From Chryseobacterium indologenes (GTDB lineage: Bacteria > Bacteroidota > Bacteroidia > Flavobacteriales > Weeksellaceae), in NCBI GenBank assembly GCA_016025055.1, contig CP065590.1, positions 930,001 to 994,000 on the forward strand: a stretch of 64,000 nucleotides of DNA, read 5' to 3'. Below are positions 18,346 to 29,187 of the stretch, one piece after another. Position 1 is the first letter of the stretch; every line of letters begins with the position of its first letter. The translations under genes and the position numbers were made by a program. The notes below the pieces were generated by a model, which was not told the origin of the DNA, made no database searches, and was given only the letters and a program-made list of their open reading frames with translations.

Positions 18346-20625
18346 ATGGAGACGCAAAAATTTAATTATGACAATAATATTGTCAGGGCATTCCTCTATG
18401 CTACTATCGTATTCGGACTCGTCGGATTTCTGCTTGGGCTCACCGCCGCATTAATGCTTTTTTATCCTGAATTACCTGAATTTTTATTCGGTACGGACGA
18501 CACTACTATTAAAAGTTTAGCATCGGGAAATATACAGGGATTGATTAACACTCAGGGAGCCATGGGCTTCGGAAGAATCAGAATGCTTCATACCAGTGCC
18601 GTTATTTTTGCTTTCGTCTGCAACTCTTTCTTCTGCGGTGCTTATTATAGCATGCAAAGACTACTGAAAACAAGAATGTATAGTGACACCCTCTCATGGA
18701 TCCATTTCTGGTCATGGCAGTTTATGATCATTACCGTAGTGATCACGTTCTTAATGGGAATCAATACTTCTAAAGAATATGCTGAACACGAATGGCCTAT
18801 CGACATCCTCATTGCCTTCTCATGGATCGTTTTCGGAATCAATATGTTTGGTACTATTGCTAAAAGAAGAGTACGACATTTATACGTAGCAATATGGTTC
18901 TACCTGGCAACCTGGATCGCCGTAGCCATGCTTCATATCTTCAATAATCTTGAAGTTCCATTATCTTTCACAAGCTGGAAATCATATTCTGTATATGCAG
19001 GTATAAAAGACGCCTTGGTACAATGGTGGTATGGTCACAATGCAGTAGCATTCGTATTAACCACTCCTGTATTAGGTCTGATGTATTACTTTATGCCAAA
19101 AGCAGCACAACGCCCGGTATTCTCATACAAACTATCTATTATCCACTTCTGGTCGTTGATCTTTGTATATCTTTGGGCCGGCCCTCACCACCTGCAATAT
19201 ACAGCATTGCCTGCATGGGCACAGGCTGTAGGAACAGGATTTTCCATTATGCTTATCGCTCCGTCATGGGGAGGAATGCTGAATGGCCTTCTTACCCTAA
19301 GAGGAGCCTGGGATAAAGTAAGAGAAAATCCTATTCTTAAATTCTTTGTTGTTGCCGTTACCTGCTATGGTATGGCTACATTCGAAGGTCCCCTTTTAGC
19401 AACAAAATCTTTAAATAAAATCGGGCACTATACAGACTGGGTTATCGGGCACGTACACCTTGGAGCTCTTGGATGGAACGGATTTATGGCATTCGGAGTC
19501 ATCTATTATCTGGTACCGATTATGTGGAGAACTAAACTCTGGTCTAAAAAAATGGCCAACTGGCACTTCTGGTTAGGTACTTTAGGAATCATCTTCTATG
19601 CTGTTCCCATGTATATTTCAGGATTTACCCAGGGATTGATGTGGAAACAATTCAACCCGGACGGAACATTATTGTGGAAAAACTGGTTAGATACCGTTAC
19701 AGCGATCATTCCTTACTTTAAAATGAGATTCTTAGGAGGTATTCTTTACCTTTCAGGAGCCATCTTAATGGTCATCAACGTTATCAAAACCATCAAAGCC
19801 GGTTCGTTCCAGAAAGAAGTTCCTGCAGAAGCCCCTGCATTAGCCAATATCGGAAGTACAAGAAAAGAAGGCGAAGGTGTGCACCTTTGGCTAGAAAGAA
19901 CACCTACCTTACTTTCCATACTGGCTTTCATTACCATAGCAATCGGCGGACTTGTGGAAATTGTGCCTACACTCTCATTGAAACAAAGTGTTCCTACGAT
20001 TACTTCGGTAAAACCATATACTCCACTGGAGCTTGAAGGAAGAGATTTATATATCCGTGAGGGATGTAACTCCTGTCACTCGCAGATGATCAGACCATTC
20101 CGTGACGAAGTTCTTCGTTTTGAAGGAAAAAACGGACAGTATTCTAAAGCAGGAGAGTTTATTTATGACAGACCCTTCTTATGGGGATCCAAAAGAACCG
20201 GTCCGGATCTTCACAGAGAGGGAGGCCGAAACCCGGATTCATGGCACTTCAAGCATATGTATAACCCTAGAATTACCTCTGCAGGTTCTATCATGCCACG
20301 TTTCCCATGGTTGATCACCAATAAACTGGATCGTACTCAAATGGCAGATAAAATGAAACTGATGAAAAATGCATTCGCTGTACCTTACACCAAAGCACAG
20401 ATCGACTCCGCTAATCAATGGGCAGATAATCAGTCCAAAGCTATTGTACAGAGAATTTATTCCGAAGCTACAGATGTAAAAGATCAGATGACAAAAGAAA
20501 AAACGACTAAAGGATCAGCTTATGTTCCGCTTGAGCAAAGGGAAATTGTGGCGATGATCGCTTACCTGCAAAGATTGGGTACAGATATCAAAACCACACA
20601 GATCCAAACCGCAAGTGTAGAATAA
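18346..20625 (+). CDS. ccoN: cbb3-type cytochrome c oxidase, fused subunits I and II (CcoN-CcoO)
   Basis: Terminal oxidase with high oxygen affinity, inner membrane. 759 residues from ATG 18346 (a TTG at 18337 is in frame but less likely). Residues 1 to about 490 are CcoN: about 12 membrane helices with conserved haem and copper-ligand histidines (MLHTSAVIFAFV, WWYGHNAVAFVLTTP, GPHHLQYTALPAWAQ, IGHVHLGALGWNG). From about 550 the fused CcoO part carries one c-haem site CNSCH (574-578, in CNSCHSQMIRPF) and an axial Met in IMPRFPWL. The N-O fusion is typical of Bacteroidota. ccoP follows after 23 bp. Confidence 0.95.
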   Translation: METQKFNYDNNIVRAFLYATIVFGLVGFLLGLTAALMLFYPELPEFLFGTDDTTIKSLASGNIQGLINTQGAMGFGRIRMLHTSAVIFAFVCNSFFCGAYYSMQRLLKTRMYSDTLSWIHFWSWQFMIITVVITFLMGINTSKEYAEHEWPIDILIAFSWIVFGINMFGTIAKRRVRHLYVAIWFYLATWIAVAMLHIFNNLEVPLSFTSWKSYSVYAGIKDALVQWWYGHNAVAFVLTTPVLGLMYYFMPKAAQRPVFSYKLSIIHFWSLIFVYLWAGPHHLQYTALPAWAQAVGTGFSIMLIAPSWGGMLNGLLTLRGAWDKVRENPILKFFVVAVTCYGMATFEGPLLATKSLNKIGHYTDWVIGHVHLGALGWNGFMAFGVIYYLVPIMWRTKLWSKKMANWHFWLGTLGIIFYAVPMYISGFTQGLMWKQFNPDGTLLWKNWLDTVTAIIPYFKMRFLGGILYLSGAILMVINVIKTIKAGSFQKEVPAEAPALANIGSTRKEGEGVHLWLERTPTLLSILAFITIAIGGLVEIVPTLSLKQSVPTITSVKPYTPLELEGRDLYIREGCNSCHSQMIRPFRDEVLRFEGKNGQYSKAGEFIYDRPFLWGSKRTGPDLHREGGRNPDSWHFKHMYNPRITSAGSIMPRFPWLITNKLDRTQMADKMKLMKNAFAVPYTKAQIDSANQWADNQSKAIVQRIYSEATDVKDQMTKEKTTKGSAYVPLEQREIVAMIAYLQRLGTDIKTTQIQTASVE

Positions 20626-20648
20626 GTAACCATTAAAATTGTATTGCA

Positions 20649-21536
20649 ATGAAAACGAGAACCCCAATTTCAGTATATATCGCGGTAACGATAGGTTTAA
20701 CGATCATGGCCTTTGAAATGTTTGCCAGTGATTCAGGATATTTTTCTTCTCCTTTTTTCTGGGCGCTGATTCTGATTGCCGTTATCCTCCTGATGATCAT
20801 GAACTCTATCGGAGATTTGATTGAAAATGAAAGCTTCAGCAAACTTTCTGATGAAGAAAAAAAAGAATATCTGGCCGAAAAAAGTGTTCCCTACTATCAG
20901 AAACTATGGAACTCCGCTTTCAAAAAACAGTCTGTGACCGAGGAAAAAGATATTCTTATTGACCATGGTTTTGACGGAATCACAGAGCTAGACAACTCTC
21001 TTCCCAAATGGTGGATTGGTCTTTTCTGGTTTGGATGCATCTTTTGCGCGGTCTATTTAATGGCATTTGCTTTTACGGACTACGCCCATCCGGAAGCAGA
21101 ATATACCAAAGAAGCTAAAACCATGCTGGCTTCCATCCAGGAATATGAAAAAACCGCTCCCCAGATCAACCTGGAAACTGCAAAATACAGCGCTGATAAT
21201 ATCGCAGAAGGCCAGGAGCTTTTCAAAACAAATTGTGTAACCTGCCATGGAGATGGCGGAAAAGGAGGTATCGGTCCCAACCTTACCGACACTCACTGGA
21301 TCAACATCAAGGAAAAAAGTTTATTTAAAAATGTTTTCTGGATGCTTGAAAACGGCTCTCCAAACAATCCTACCATGAGACCATTTATCAAAGAAGGAAC
21401 CATCACAGGAAAAGACGCTGAAAAAATTGCAGCTTATATTTATCATATCAACCAGGAATCTTCTCCGATCACAGTAGCACAAGGTGGTGCCGCACCACAG
21501 GGAGAAGAAGTAAAATGGGAAAACGGAAACAATTAA
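20649..21536 (+). CDS. ccoP: cbb3 oxidase subunit III (CcoP), single c-haem type
   Basis: 295 residues. Two N-terminal membrane segments (about 8-25 and 36-53) precede a cytosolic linker and a third segment (WWIGLFWFGCIFCAVYLMAF, about 124-143). The periplasmic cytochrome domain holds one CxxCH (CVTCH, 196-200) with a late Met in NPTMRPFIKEG. Proteobacterial CcoP has two haem motifs; one is expected in Bacteroidota. The extra N-terminal segments may stand in for CcoQ, which is absent as a separate gene. The usual ccoG/ccoH genes do not follow; the next gene is tamB. Confidence 0.92.
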   Translation: MKTRTPISVYIAVTIGLTIMAFEMFASDSGYFSSPFFWALILIAVILLMIMNSIGDLIENESFSKLSDEEKKEYLAEKSVPYYQKLWNSAFKKQSVTEEKDILIDHGFDGITELDNSLPKWWIGLFWFGCIFCAVYLMAFAFTDYAHPEAEYTKEAKTMLASIQEYEKTAPQINLETAKYSADNIAEGQELFKTNCVTCHGDGGKGGIGPNLTDTHWINIKEKSLFKNVFWMLENGSPNNPTMRPFIKEGTITGKDAEKIAAYIYHINQESSPITVAQGGAAPQGEEVKWENGNN

Positions 21537-21569
21537 AATTTATTACCTCAATGATATAAACCATGCCAC

Positions 21570-21653
21570 GCCCCCTTTAGAACAACACTAACATTTGAAT
21601 TTTCATTTTTGCTAACTAACCTTTTCAACATAAAAAAATGATATAAAGGGGGC
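21570..21653. repeat. Long-range inverted repeat 1 between ccoP and tamB
   Basis: GCCCCCTTTA (21570-21579) and its exact complement TAAAGGGGGC (21644-21653) bracket a 64-bp AT-rich core. The runs of C and G stand out in this AT-rich region. A 10-bp direct repeat, ATGATATAAA, lies at 21551-21560 and 21638-21647. It may be a folded 3' UTR of the cco transcript or a small mobile-element remnant. Confidence 0.5.
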
Positions 21654-21665
21654 TTTCTAAAGAAC

Positions 21666-21756
21666 AAAATCCGCACCTTGGCTCGTCTTACTCAACTATT
21701 CACTTGACAACTACTAAACTAAAAATTCCATAATAAGGCAGCCAAGGCAGGATTTT
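21666..21756. repeat. Long-range inverted repeat 2 between ccoP and tamB
   Basis: AAAATCCGCACCTTGGCT (21666-21683) pairs with AGCCAAGGCAGGATTTT (21740-21756) with only a small internal mismatch. It directly follows inverted repeat 1 and ends about 50 bp before the tamB promoter element. Confidence 0.5.
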
Positions 21757-21804
21757 TGCATTCACAAAGGGTACCACAACAAAGTGTAAATAATTTAGTA
21801 TTAT

Positions 21805-21812
21805 TATCTTTG
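21805..21812 (+). promoter_or_regulatory. -7 promoter element of tamB
   Basis: TATCTTTG matches TAnnTTTG. A start about 5-7 nt downstream leaves a short leader before a TTG start codon at 21831, which supports that start. Confidence 0.5.
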
Positions 21813-21830
21813 TTAGAAACCACATCGCAT

Positions 21831-24800
21831 TTGAAACTGAAAATCAACACTACAAAACTCTTAAGGCGTATTGCAATCACTTTTATTGCAATATTGGTTT
21901 TTCTTACCCTTCTGATACTCAGCCTCAGACTTCCGGCTGTTCAGAATTTCATCAAGGACAAACTTATTGTTTACCTTGAGAAAAAAATCAAAACAAAGGT
22001 AAGCCTTGAAAAAAGTTTACATAGGATTTCCTAACAGCCTCGTTATGGAAAACCTTTACCTCAAAGGACAGGATGTAGATACCCTGCTGGCTGTAAAAAA
22101 ACTCGATGTGGGGCTGCATATGCTGAAGCTTATCAACTCTACTGCAGATATTACCTCAGTAGATATGGAAGGAGCCAGAGCCAACGTAGTACGCAAGCCG
22201 GACGGTAAATTCAATTTCGACTATATCATTGATGCTTTTGCCACCAATGATAAAGAAGAAAGTCCTTCCAAACCTTTCATCATTTCCCTGGACAAAATCA
22301 ATTTAAAAGATATCGGCGTTACTTTCAACGATCAGCAATCCAGAAACGATATCAATCTGTATTTCAAATCTTTCGATACCAGGGTTAAAAAGTTTGACCT
22401 CAGTAAAAATACGTATGCTGTCAATGATATCAATCTGGATGGATTGAAATTAAAACTGAAGCAGGATATTGTAGAAGAAGTAACCAAAAAGGTAGAGAAA
22501 AAAGTTGATTCTCTCAACGAAAAAAAAGCCTATGAATATTGGCCTGAGAGGCATAAAACTCACCAATTTCAATATTGATTACGGTGATGAAAACACCAAA
22601 ACATTTGCCAAGGTTCTCTTCAAGGAATTAAGTACAAAGGTTAATAAGCTGGATCTTGAAAATAATACTTTTAATGTGGCCAATGTGTTTCTTTCAGGAG
22701 CAGATATCAATGCCAATCTTTATCTTCCTGCACAGAATGCCAATCCGAAAAAAACAAAAGAGCCGGAGGTTTCAAAAGTTTCCGATAAAGATCAAGCGAT
22801 CAACCTTCTTTTAGGTAAACTCGTGCTTAATGATGTAAAAGCTACCTACAACAATACCGCCCTTGCTCCTACAAAACAGGGAATGGACTTCAATCATATG
22901 AACTTCTCTAAAATGAACCTTGAACTGAGAAGCTTCAAAATGGAAAACAATACATTCGCCGGAACAGTTAATTCTGCAGAAATACAGGAAGCAAGAGGCC
23001 TGAATATCCAAAAATTCAACACTGATTTTGTGTATGCCGAAAAGGAAGCTTACCTTAAAAGTCTTTATCTCCAAACTCCGAAAACTGTATTGCGTGATGA
23101 GGTAATTTTAAATTATGATTCGATCGATCAGTTAACTAACAATCTGGGTGCAGTAAAGATTTCAGCCAATATCAAAGATTCCAAAATCGGGTTTTCTGAT
23201 ATTCTGAACCTTGTTCCAACATTGAGAAATACAGTTCCATTCAACAAATACCCGAATGCCGTTTTAAATGTCAACGCCAATGTTAAAGGAAGTGTAAACG
23301 ATCTTTTGATCCAGGATCTTAAAGTTTCAGGTTTGGATCAGCTGAGGGTCGTTGCGTCAGGAAAAGTCAAAAACGCGATGAATCCTGATCAGCTGTATTA
23401 TGATGTAAGAATCGGAGAATTCTCATCGAATGCGCAAACAATTTTCAACCTCGTTCCAAAAAATACCATTCCGTCTACGATATCGCTTCCTTCCAGCTTT
23501 AGCATTAAAGGAAATGCAAAAGGAACGACTAAAATAGTAACAACAGACCTCAACCTCTATTCTACCCTTGGAAATGCCGCTATTGTTGCCAATGTTGACA
23601 TGCGCAGAAAAAATCGTGAATTATACGATGTAAAGGCCAATCTTCAGGGAATTCAGGTAGGAAAAATTATTCAGAATAAAGATATTGGTCCGGTTACCGC
23701 TCAGATTTATGCAAAAGGTGAAAGTTTTGATTTTAAAAATGCCAATGCAGACCTAAAAGGGCATGTGGCCTCTGCTGTCTACAAAGGATACCGATACCAG
23801 AATATGAATCTCACCGGTAAGATCAACAGGGGGGCTTATCATGTTATTTTAGATTCAAAAGATCCGAATGCCAGTCTGCAATTGACCGCTTCAGGTGTTT
23901 ATGACGAAAAAAATCCTACGGTAAAAGTCAACGGTGAAGTAATCAAGCTGGATGTCAATAAACTTGGATTTTATGAAAAACCAATGATTATTGCAGGAAA
24001 AATTGACGGAGATTTTACAAGTCTGGATCCGAATAGCCTTAACGGATATTTAAATTTAAAAGACTTTGCCTTTTCCGATACCAAAGAAGTATACCCTGTT
24101 CAGGAAGTCAACCTGAAAGCTTCTTCAACAAAAGATTCAACACAAATTATTCTTAACTCACAGGTTGCTGACGTCGAGCTGAAGGGGAAATATAAACTTA
24201 CCCAGATTTTTGGAGCTTTAACTCAAACCATTAATCAATATTATCAGTTCCAGAAACCGGGTACAAAACAAAAAACCGATCCGGGACAGCATTTTACCTT
24301 TACTGCAAAAGTGAAGAATGATGATCTGATCAGAAAATTCGTTCCGGATCTGAAAGACTTTGAAACCATCAATATCAATGGGAATTACGATGCTGATTCG
24401 CAGAAAATTGAGCTTGACGGAGAAATTCCGCGATTGTTGTATGGGGAAAATTCTATTGAAAAAGGAACTTTAAAAGTTACTAATGAAAATCAGGCATTAC
24501 AGTACAACCTGAATGTTGCGGCTTTGAAAAGCTCGAGCTTTTCTTTGAAAAAAATCAATATTGGTGGTGATGTTGCTGATAATACCATCAATTACAATGT
24601 CACAACCAAAGATGATAAAGATGCCACACAATTCCTGATTGCAGGAAATGCCAAATCGTTGAATGATATTACAGAAATTTCTTTAAAGCCAGACGGGTTA
24701 AAACTCAATTACGCAGACTGGAATGTGGCTGAGAATAACAAAATTCAGATCAGCAGTAAAGGCATCCTGGCAGATAATTTTGTTCTGTCAAATGGAAACA

Positions 24801-26859
24801 GCCAGATTTCACTTCAGTCTGAAAATAACAGCCCAAACAGTCCACTAAATGTTTCGTTGAAAGATTTCAAAATTGAAACCATCACGGAGCTGATCAAAAA
24901 GATACTGTACTGGCCAGAGGAACCATCAACGGAACGGCGCAGCTAAGGGATATCACCAAAAAGATGACTTTCAACTCAGATCTCAACATTTCCGATCTGA
25001 TGGTATACGGAAGTCCTGTAGGAAATCTTGCCGTGAAAGTTAATAATGCGTCACCCAATATTTTAAATGCGGATATTGCCCTTTCCGGAAATAATAATGA
25101 CGTAAAGATACTGGGAGATTACAATACTTCTTCCAGCTCATTGGACCTGAATATGGCCATTAATCAGCTTCAGATGAAAACGCTTCAGGGCTTCTCTATG
25201 AATGCCATTACCAATACGGAAGGTTATTTGTCGGGGAATTTAAAAATAAGCGGAACCACGGATAAACCCAACATTTTAGGAAAAGTAAAATTGAATGATG
25301 CCGGTCTCGAAATTGCAAAAACCGGAAGTGATTTCAGGAAACTGAATGATGAAATTGACTTCACCAGCCGCGGTATAGAATTCAATCAATTTAAAATCAA
25401 TGACAAAGATGGAAACTCACTCGTTGTAGACGGGCAGGTTCTTACACAAACCTATAGAGATTTCGCATTTAATCTTAATGTCAATGCCAAAGATTTCAAG
25501 GTGGTAAATTCTCAAAAATCAAATGACGCTATGATGTATGGCGTTCTTGCGATTGACGCTGGACTTCATATCCGCGGCAACCTAGACCTTCCTAAAGTAG
25601 ACGGCAGATTAAGTGTTTCTGACGATACAGACTTTACCTTTGTGCTTCCTCAATCTAATCCTTCTTTACAGGAAAGAGATGGTATTGTGGAATTTGTTGA
25701 CCAGGATCAGGTGGTCTTGAACAAAACAGTCAAAACAGATTCTCTCAATGCACAAAGCCGCATCAAAGGAATGGATGTCAGTGTGAATATTGAAGTAAGT
25801 AAAGAAGCCAAACTTTCTTTGATTATAGATAAAGCCAACGGTGACTTTGTACAGCTTCAGGGAGAAGCTGAACTGACCGGAGGTATTGATCCTTCAGGAA
25901 AGACGACATTAGTAGGCGTTTATGAGGTGGAAAAAGGAAGCTATGACCTTAGTGTAAGCTTCCTGAAACGTAAATTCGATATCCAGAAAGGAAGTACGAT
26001 TACCTGGACAGGAGAGCCTACCATGGCCATGATGGATATTACAGCCGTTTATAAGACCGAAGCACCTCCTATTGATCTCGTAGAACAGCAGATCACAGGA
26101 CAGAGCGCTTCCGAGATGAATCAATATAAACAAAGAATACCTTTCAATACTTTACTAAAAATGAAAGGTGAATTGCTAAAACCAAAGCTTAGCTTTGATA
26201 TCACCACAGAAGAGAAGAATAATTCTATTTCCAGCAATGTAAAAGATGTTATCGATCAAAAACTTGCCCAGCTCAGAACTCAGGAATCTGAAATGAATAA
26301 GCAGGTATTTGCCTTACTTCTCCTTAACCGTTTTATCGGAGAAAATCCGTTTGAAAGCGGTGCCGGAATGTCTGCAGAAACAATGGCAAGACAGAGTGTG
26401 AGTAAAATTCTTTCCCAGCAGCTGAATAATCTGGCAGCAGGTTTAATCAAGGAAGTGGATCTTAATTTCGGGCTTGATTCTTCGGAAGATTATTCCACAG
26501 GCCAGAAAAATACAAGGACCGACCTGAACGTAGATATCAGCAAAAAATTATTGAATGACCGATTAAAGGTAACGGTAGGAAGTAATTTCGGATTGGAAGG
26601 ACAAGCGCGTCAGAATGAAAACATGACCAATATTGCAGGAAACGTTTCTGTAGATTACAGCCTTTCTAAAGACGGAAGATACATGCTTCGTGCCTATCGT
26701 AAAGATGAATATCAGGTAGCTCTTCAGGGGCAGATTATAGAAACCGGACTTGGATTTATTATCACTCTGGATTACGATAAATTCCGGGAGATTTTCCAAA
26801 AATCAAAAGAAAAGAAAACCAAAAAGAATCAAAATAACCAAGTGGTAGAATTTAAATAA
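21831..26859 (+). CDS. tamB: TamB-family translocation/assembly protein (DUF490), three frameshifts
   Basis: TamB is an inner-membrane-anchored, periplasm-spanning beta-helical protein that works with an outer-membrane Omp85 partner and moves lipid or assembles outer-membrane proteins. The N-terminus has one membrane anchor (IAITFIAILVFLTLLILSLR), then AsmA-like and long beta-repeat regions, and a C-terminal DUF490 domain (TYTAVYKTEAP-like region ITAVYKTEAPPIDLVEQQ, RIPFNTLLKMKGELLKPKLS). The frame breaks three times: A6 at 22009-22014 (one A too many), A8 at 22520-22527 (one too many), A5 at 24896-24900 (one too few). Corrected length is 1,676 codons exactly. No in-frame ATG exists at the start; TTG 21831 is favoured by the promoter. 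The tamL start overlaps the stop by 1 nt. Confidence 0.85.
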
Positions 26860-29186
26860 TGAGTAAAATGTTCCATACATATTGTAAGTATCTGTTGGCT
26901 TCCGGACTGGCATCCACAGTGATTTCCTGTAGCAATACGCGATTTTTGAAAGAGGGTCAGATGCTATACACTGGTGCTGAAGTAAAAATTGAAAACGACA
27001 CGATATCGAAACAGGAAAAAAAAGATCTTCAGTCAGCACTGGAAGATAACCTCAGGCCTAAACCTAATTCTACATTTCTGGGATTACGTCCTAAATTATA
27101 TTTCTACAATATTGCCAAAGAGCCTAAAAAAGACAAAGGGTTTAATTACTGGCTAAAGTATAAGGTAGGTGAAAAGCCGGTTCTACTAGGCGATGTAGAC
27201 CGTGAATTCAATAAAGATATTATTGAAAATTATTCTGAAAATAAAGGATACTTCAATGCTAAAGCAACGTATGATACCGTTTCTAAAAATAAGAGAGCAA
27301 AAGTAATTTATACGGTAAGACCCGGTGCGAGGTATATGATCGATGGAGTCAAATTTCAGAAAGACTCTACTCTTATCAATCAGGAAATTCAAAATCTGAC
27401 AGAAAGAACTCTGTTAAAAAATGGAAAACCTTTTGATCTGGACGTCATCAAATCTGAGCGCGAAAGAATTGACAGCAGGCTAAAGGAAAGAGGTTTTTAT
27501 TACTTCCATCCTGATAATATTATTGTTCAGGCAGACAGTACCGTCAGCAAAAATCATAAAGTAGAACTCAACGTAAAGCTTAAAGATAATACGCCTGCTC
27601 TGGCTACTCAACAATTCAGCATTGATAAAGTAGTTGTATTCCCTACTTACAATATTCAGGATGTAAAAGATGGGAAATACAGCATCCCTATGGACAAGGA
27701 TTCACTTTCGAAATATGCTTTTGATGATATTTATGTGATTGATCCGCAGCATAAGTTTAAACCAAAAATCTTTGACCGGGCTTTATATTTTAAAAAGGGC
27801 GATTTGTATAACCGTTCCAATCATAATCTTACGTTAAACCGTTTGATCAGCCTTGGAGTTTTTAAATTTGTGAAAAATGAATTCATCACTTCCGACTCTA
27901 TAAATCATAAATTTGATGCCTATTATTTACTGACACCGAGACAGATTCAATCGTTGCGACTTGAAGCACTTGGGAGAACCAACTCTGCTAACTACGGTGG
28001 TGGTGAACTTAATCTGAACTGGACCCACAGAAACTTCTTCAAAGGGGCAGAGCAATTTAAAGCGGCAATCTATGGAGCTTTTGATTTTCAGATGGGAGGG
28101 CCGAAGGATGCCAATAACATTTTCCGTGGAGGAGCCAACGTACAGCTTTCCATTCCACGAATTGTAGCACCTTTCCGTTTTAATTCTTCCAGTGCGTTTG
28201 TACCACGAACCAATATCACATTGGGATATGAATTCCAGAACCGTACCCGATACTATACCCTGAACAACTTTACCGGATCATTCGGCTATGTTTGGAAGGA
28301 AAATATTAGAAAAGAACACGAACTGAAGGTAATTGATATCACCTTGGTTTCTCCGGCTAAAGTTACAGATGCTTATAATGCACTGGCTGAAAAGAATGAT
28401 GCCATGAAAAGAGTTGTTAAGGAACAGCTTATTTTCGGTCCTACTTATTCTTATACCTATACCAATACCATGCTTCCGAGGAAGAATACCTTTTATTATA
28501 AGGGGACTCTTGATCTGGCAGGAAATATTACAGGGCTTGTTACCGGTGCCAATGTTAAAAAAGATAAGCAAAAAGAAATTTTCGGAATCCCTTTCAGTCA
28601 ATATGCCAAGATTGAGAATGACTTAAGGTTTTATCATAAATTTACTGAGAAAACCTCTCTTGCCACCCGACTCATTGCCGGAATCGCTTATCCGTACGGA
28701 AACTCAGACTTCGTCCCTTTTTCCAAACAATTTTTCTCAGGAGGAAGCAACAGTATCAGGGCATTCCGTGCAAGAACATTGGGACCGGGGAGTTTTGATC
28801 CCAGAACTTTACCGGAAGGAGGTTTCTTTGATCAGTCAGGAGATATTAAGCTGGAATTAAACGCCGAATATCGTGCTAATCTTTATAAATTTTTAAATGT
28901 TGCCGCCTTTGTTGATGCCGGAAATATATGGCTGATCAATAGTGATGAAAACAGACCCGGCGCCAAATTTTCAAAAGATTTTTTACAGGAAGTTGCGGTA
29001 GGTGCCGGAGTTGGTCTGAGACTTGATTTTTCTATCCTGATTTTGAGATTAGACTTAGCTATGCCATTAAGAGTTCCTTATTATGAAAAAGGGGACAGAT
29101 GGACTTTCGATAAAATTAATTTCGGAGACCCAAGCTGGAGAAAAGACAATCTTATTTTAAATATTGCCATCGGATATCCTTTTTAA
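26859..29186 (+). CDS. tamL: TamL, outer-membrane Omp85/BamA-like lipoprotein
   Basis: 775 residues. The lipoprotein signal LASTVISC (Cys24) is followed by POTRA-like domains (e.g. VLLGDVDREFNKDIIENYSE, then VRPGARYMIDGVKF) and a C-terminal Omp85 beta-barrel with FFSGGSNSIRAFRARTLGPG and the closing strand GLRLDFSILILRLDLAMPLR. The lipidated form of TamA is characteristic of Bacteroidota. Its ATG shares one base with the tamB stop (TAATG), so the pair is translationally coupled. Confidence 0.9.
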   Translation: MSKMFHTYCKYLLASGLASTVISCSNTRFLKEGQMLYTGAEVKIENDTISKQEKKDLQSALEDNLRPKPNSTFLGLRPKLYFYNIAKEPKKDKGFNYWLKYKVGEKPVLLGDVDREFNKDIIENYSENKGYFNAKATYDTVSKNKRAKVIYTVRPGARYMIDGVKFQKDSTLINQEIQNLTERTLLKNGKPFDLDVIKSERERIDSRLKERGFYYFHPDNIIVQADSTVSKNHKVELNVKLKDNTPALATQQFSIDKVVVFPTYNIQDVKDGKYSIPMDKDSLSKYAFDDIYVIDPQHKFKPKIFDRALYFKKGDLYNRSNHNLTLNRLISLGVFKFVKNEFITSDSINHKFDAYYLLTPRQIQSLRLEALGRTNSANYGGGELNLNWTHRNFFKGAEQFKAAIYGAFDFQMGGPKDANNIFRGGANVQLSIPRIVAPFRFNSSSAFVPRTNITLGYEFQNRTRYYTLNNFTGSFGYVWKENIRKEHELKVIDITLVSPAKVTDAYNALAEKNDAMKRVVKEQLIFGPTYSYTYTNTMLPRKNTFYYKGTLDLAGNITGLVTGANVKKDKQKEIFGIPFSQYAKIENDLRFYHKFTEKTSLATRLIAGIAYPYGNSDFVPFSKQFFSGGSNSIRAFRARTLGPGSFDPRTLPEGGFFDQSGDIKLELNAEYRANLYKFLNVAAFVDAGNIWLINSDENRPGAKFSKDFLQEVAVGAGVGLRLDFSILILRLDLAMPLRVPYYEKGDRWTFDKINFGDPSWRKDNLILNIAIGYPF

Positions 29187-29187
29187 T

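Noticed and set aside
21756..21830. Upstream TTG start for tamB at 21756
   Set aside because: It lies inside inverted repeat 2 and upstream of the likely promoter box at 21805; the added 25 residues are not signal-like.
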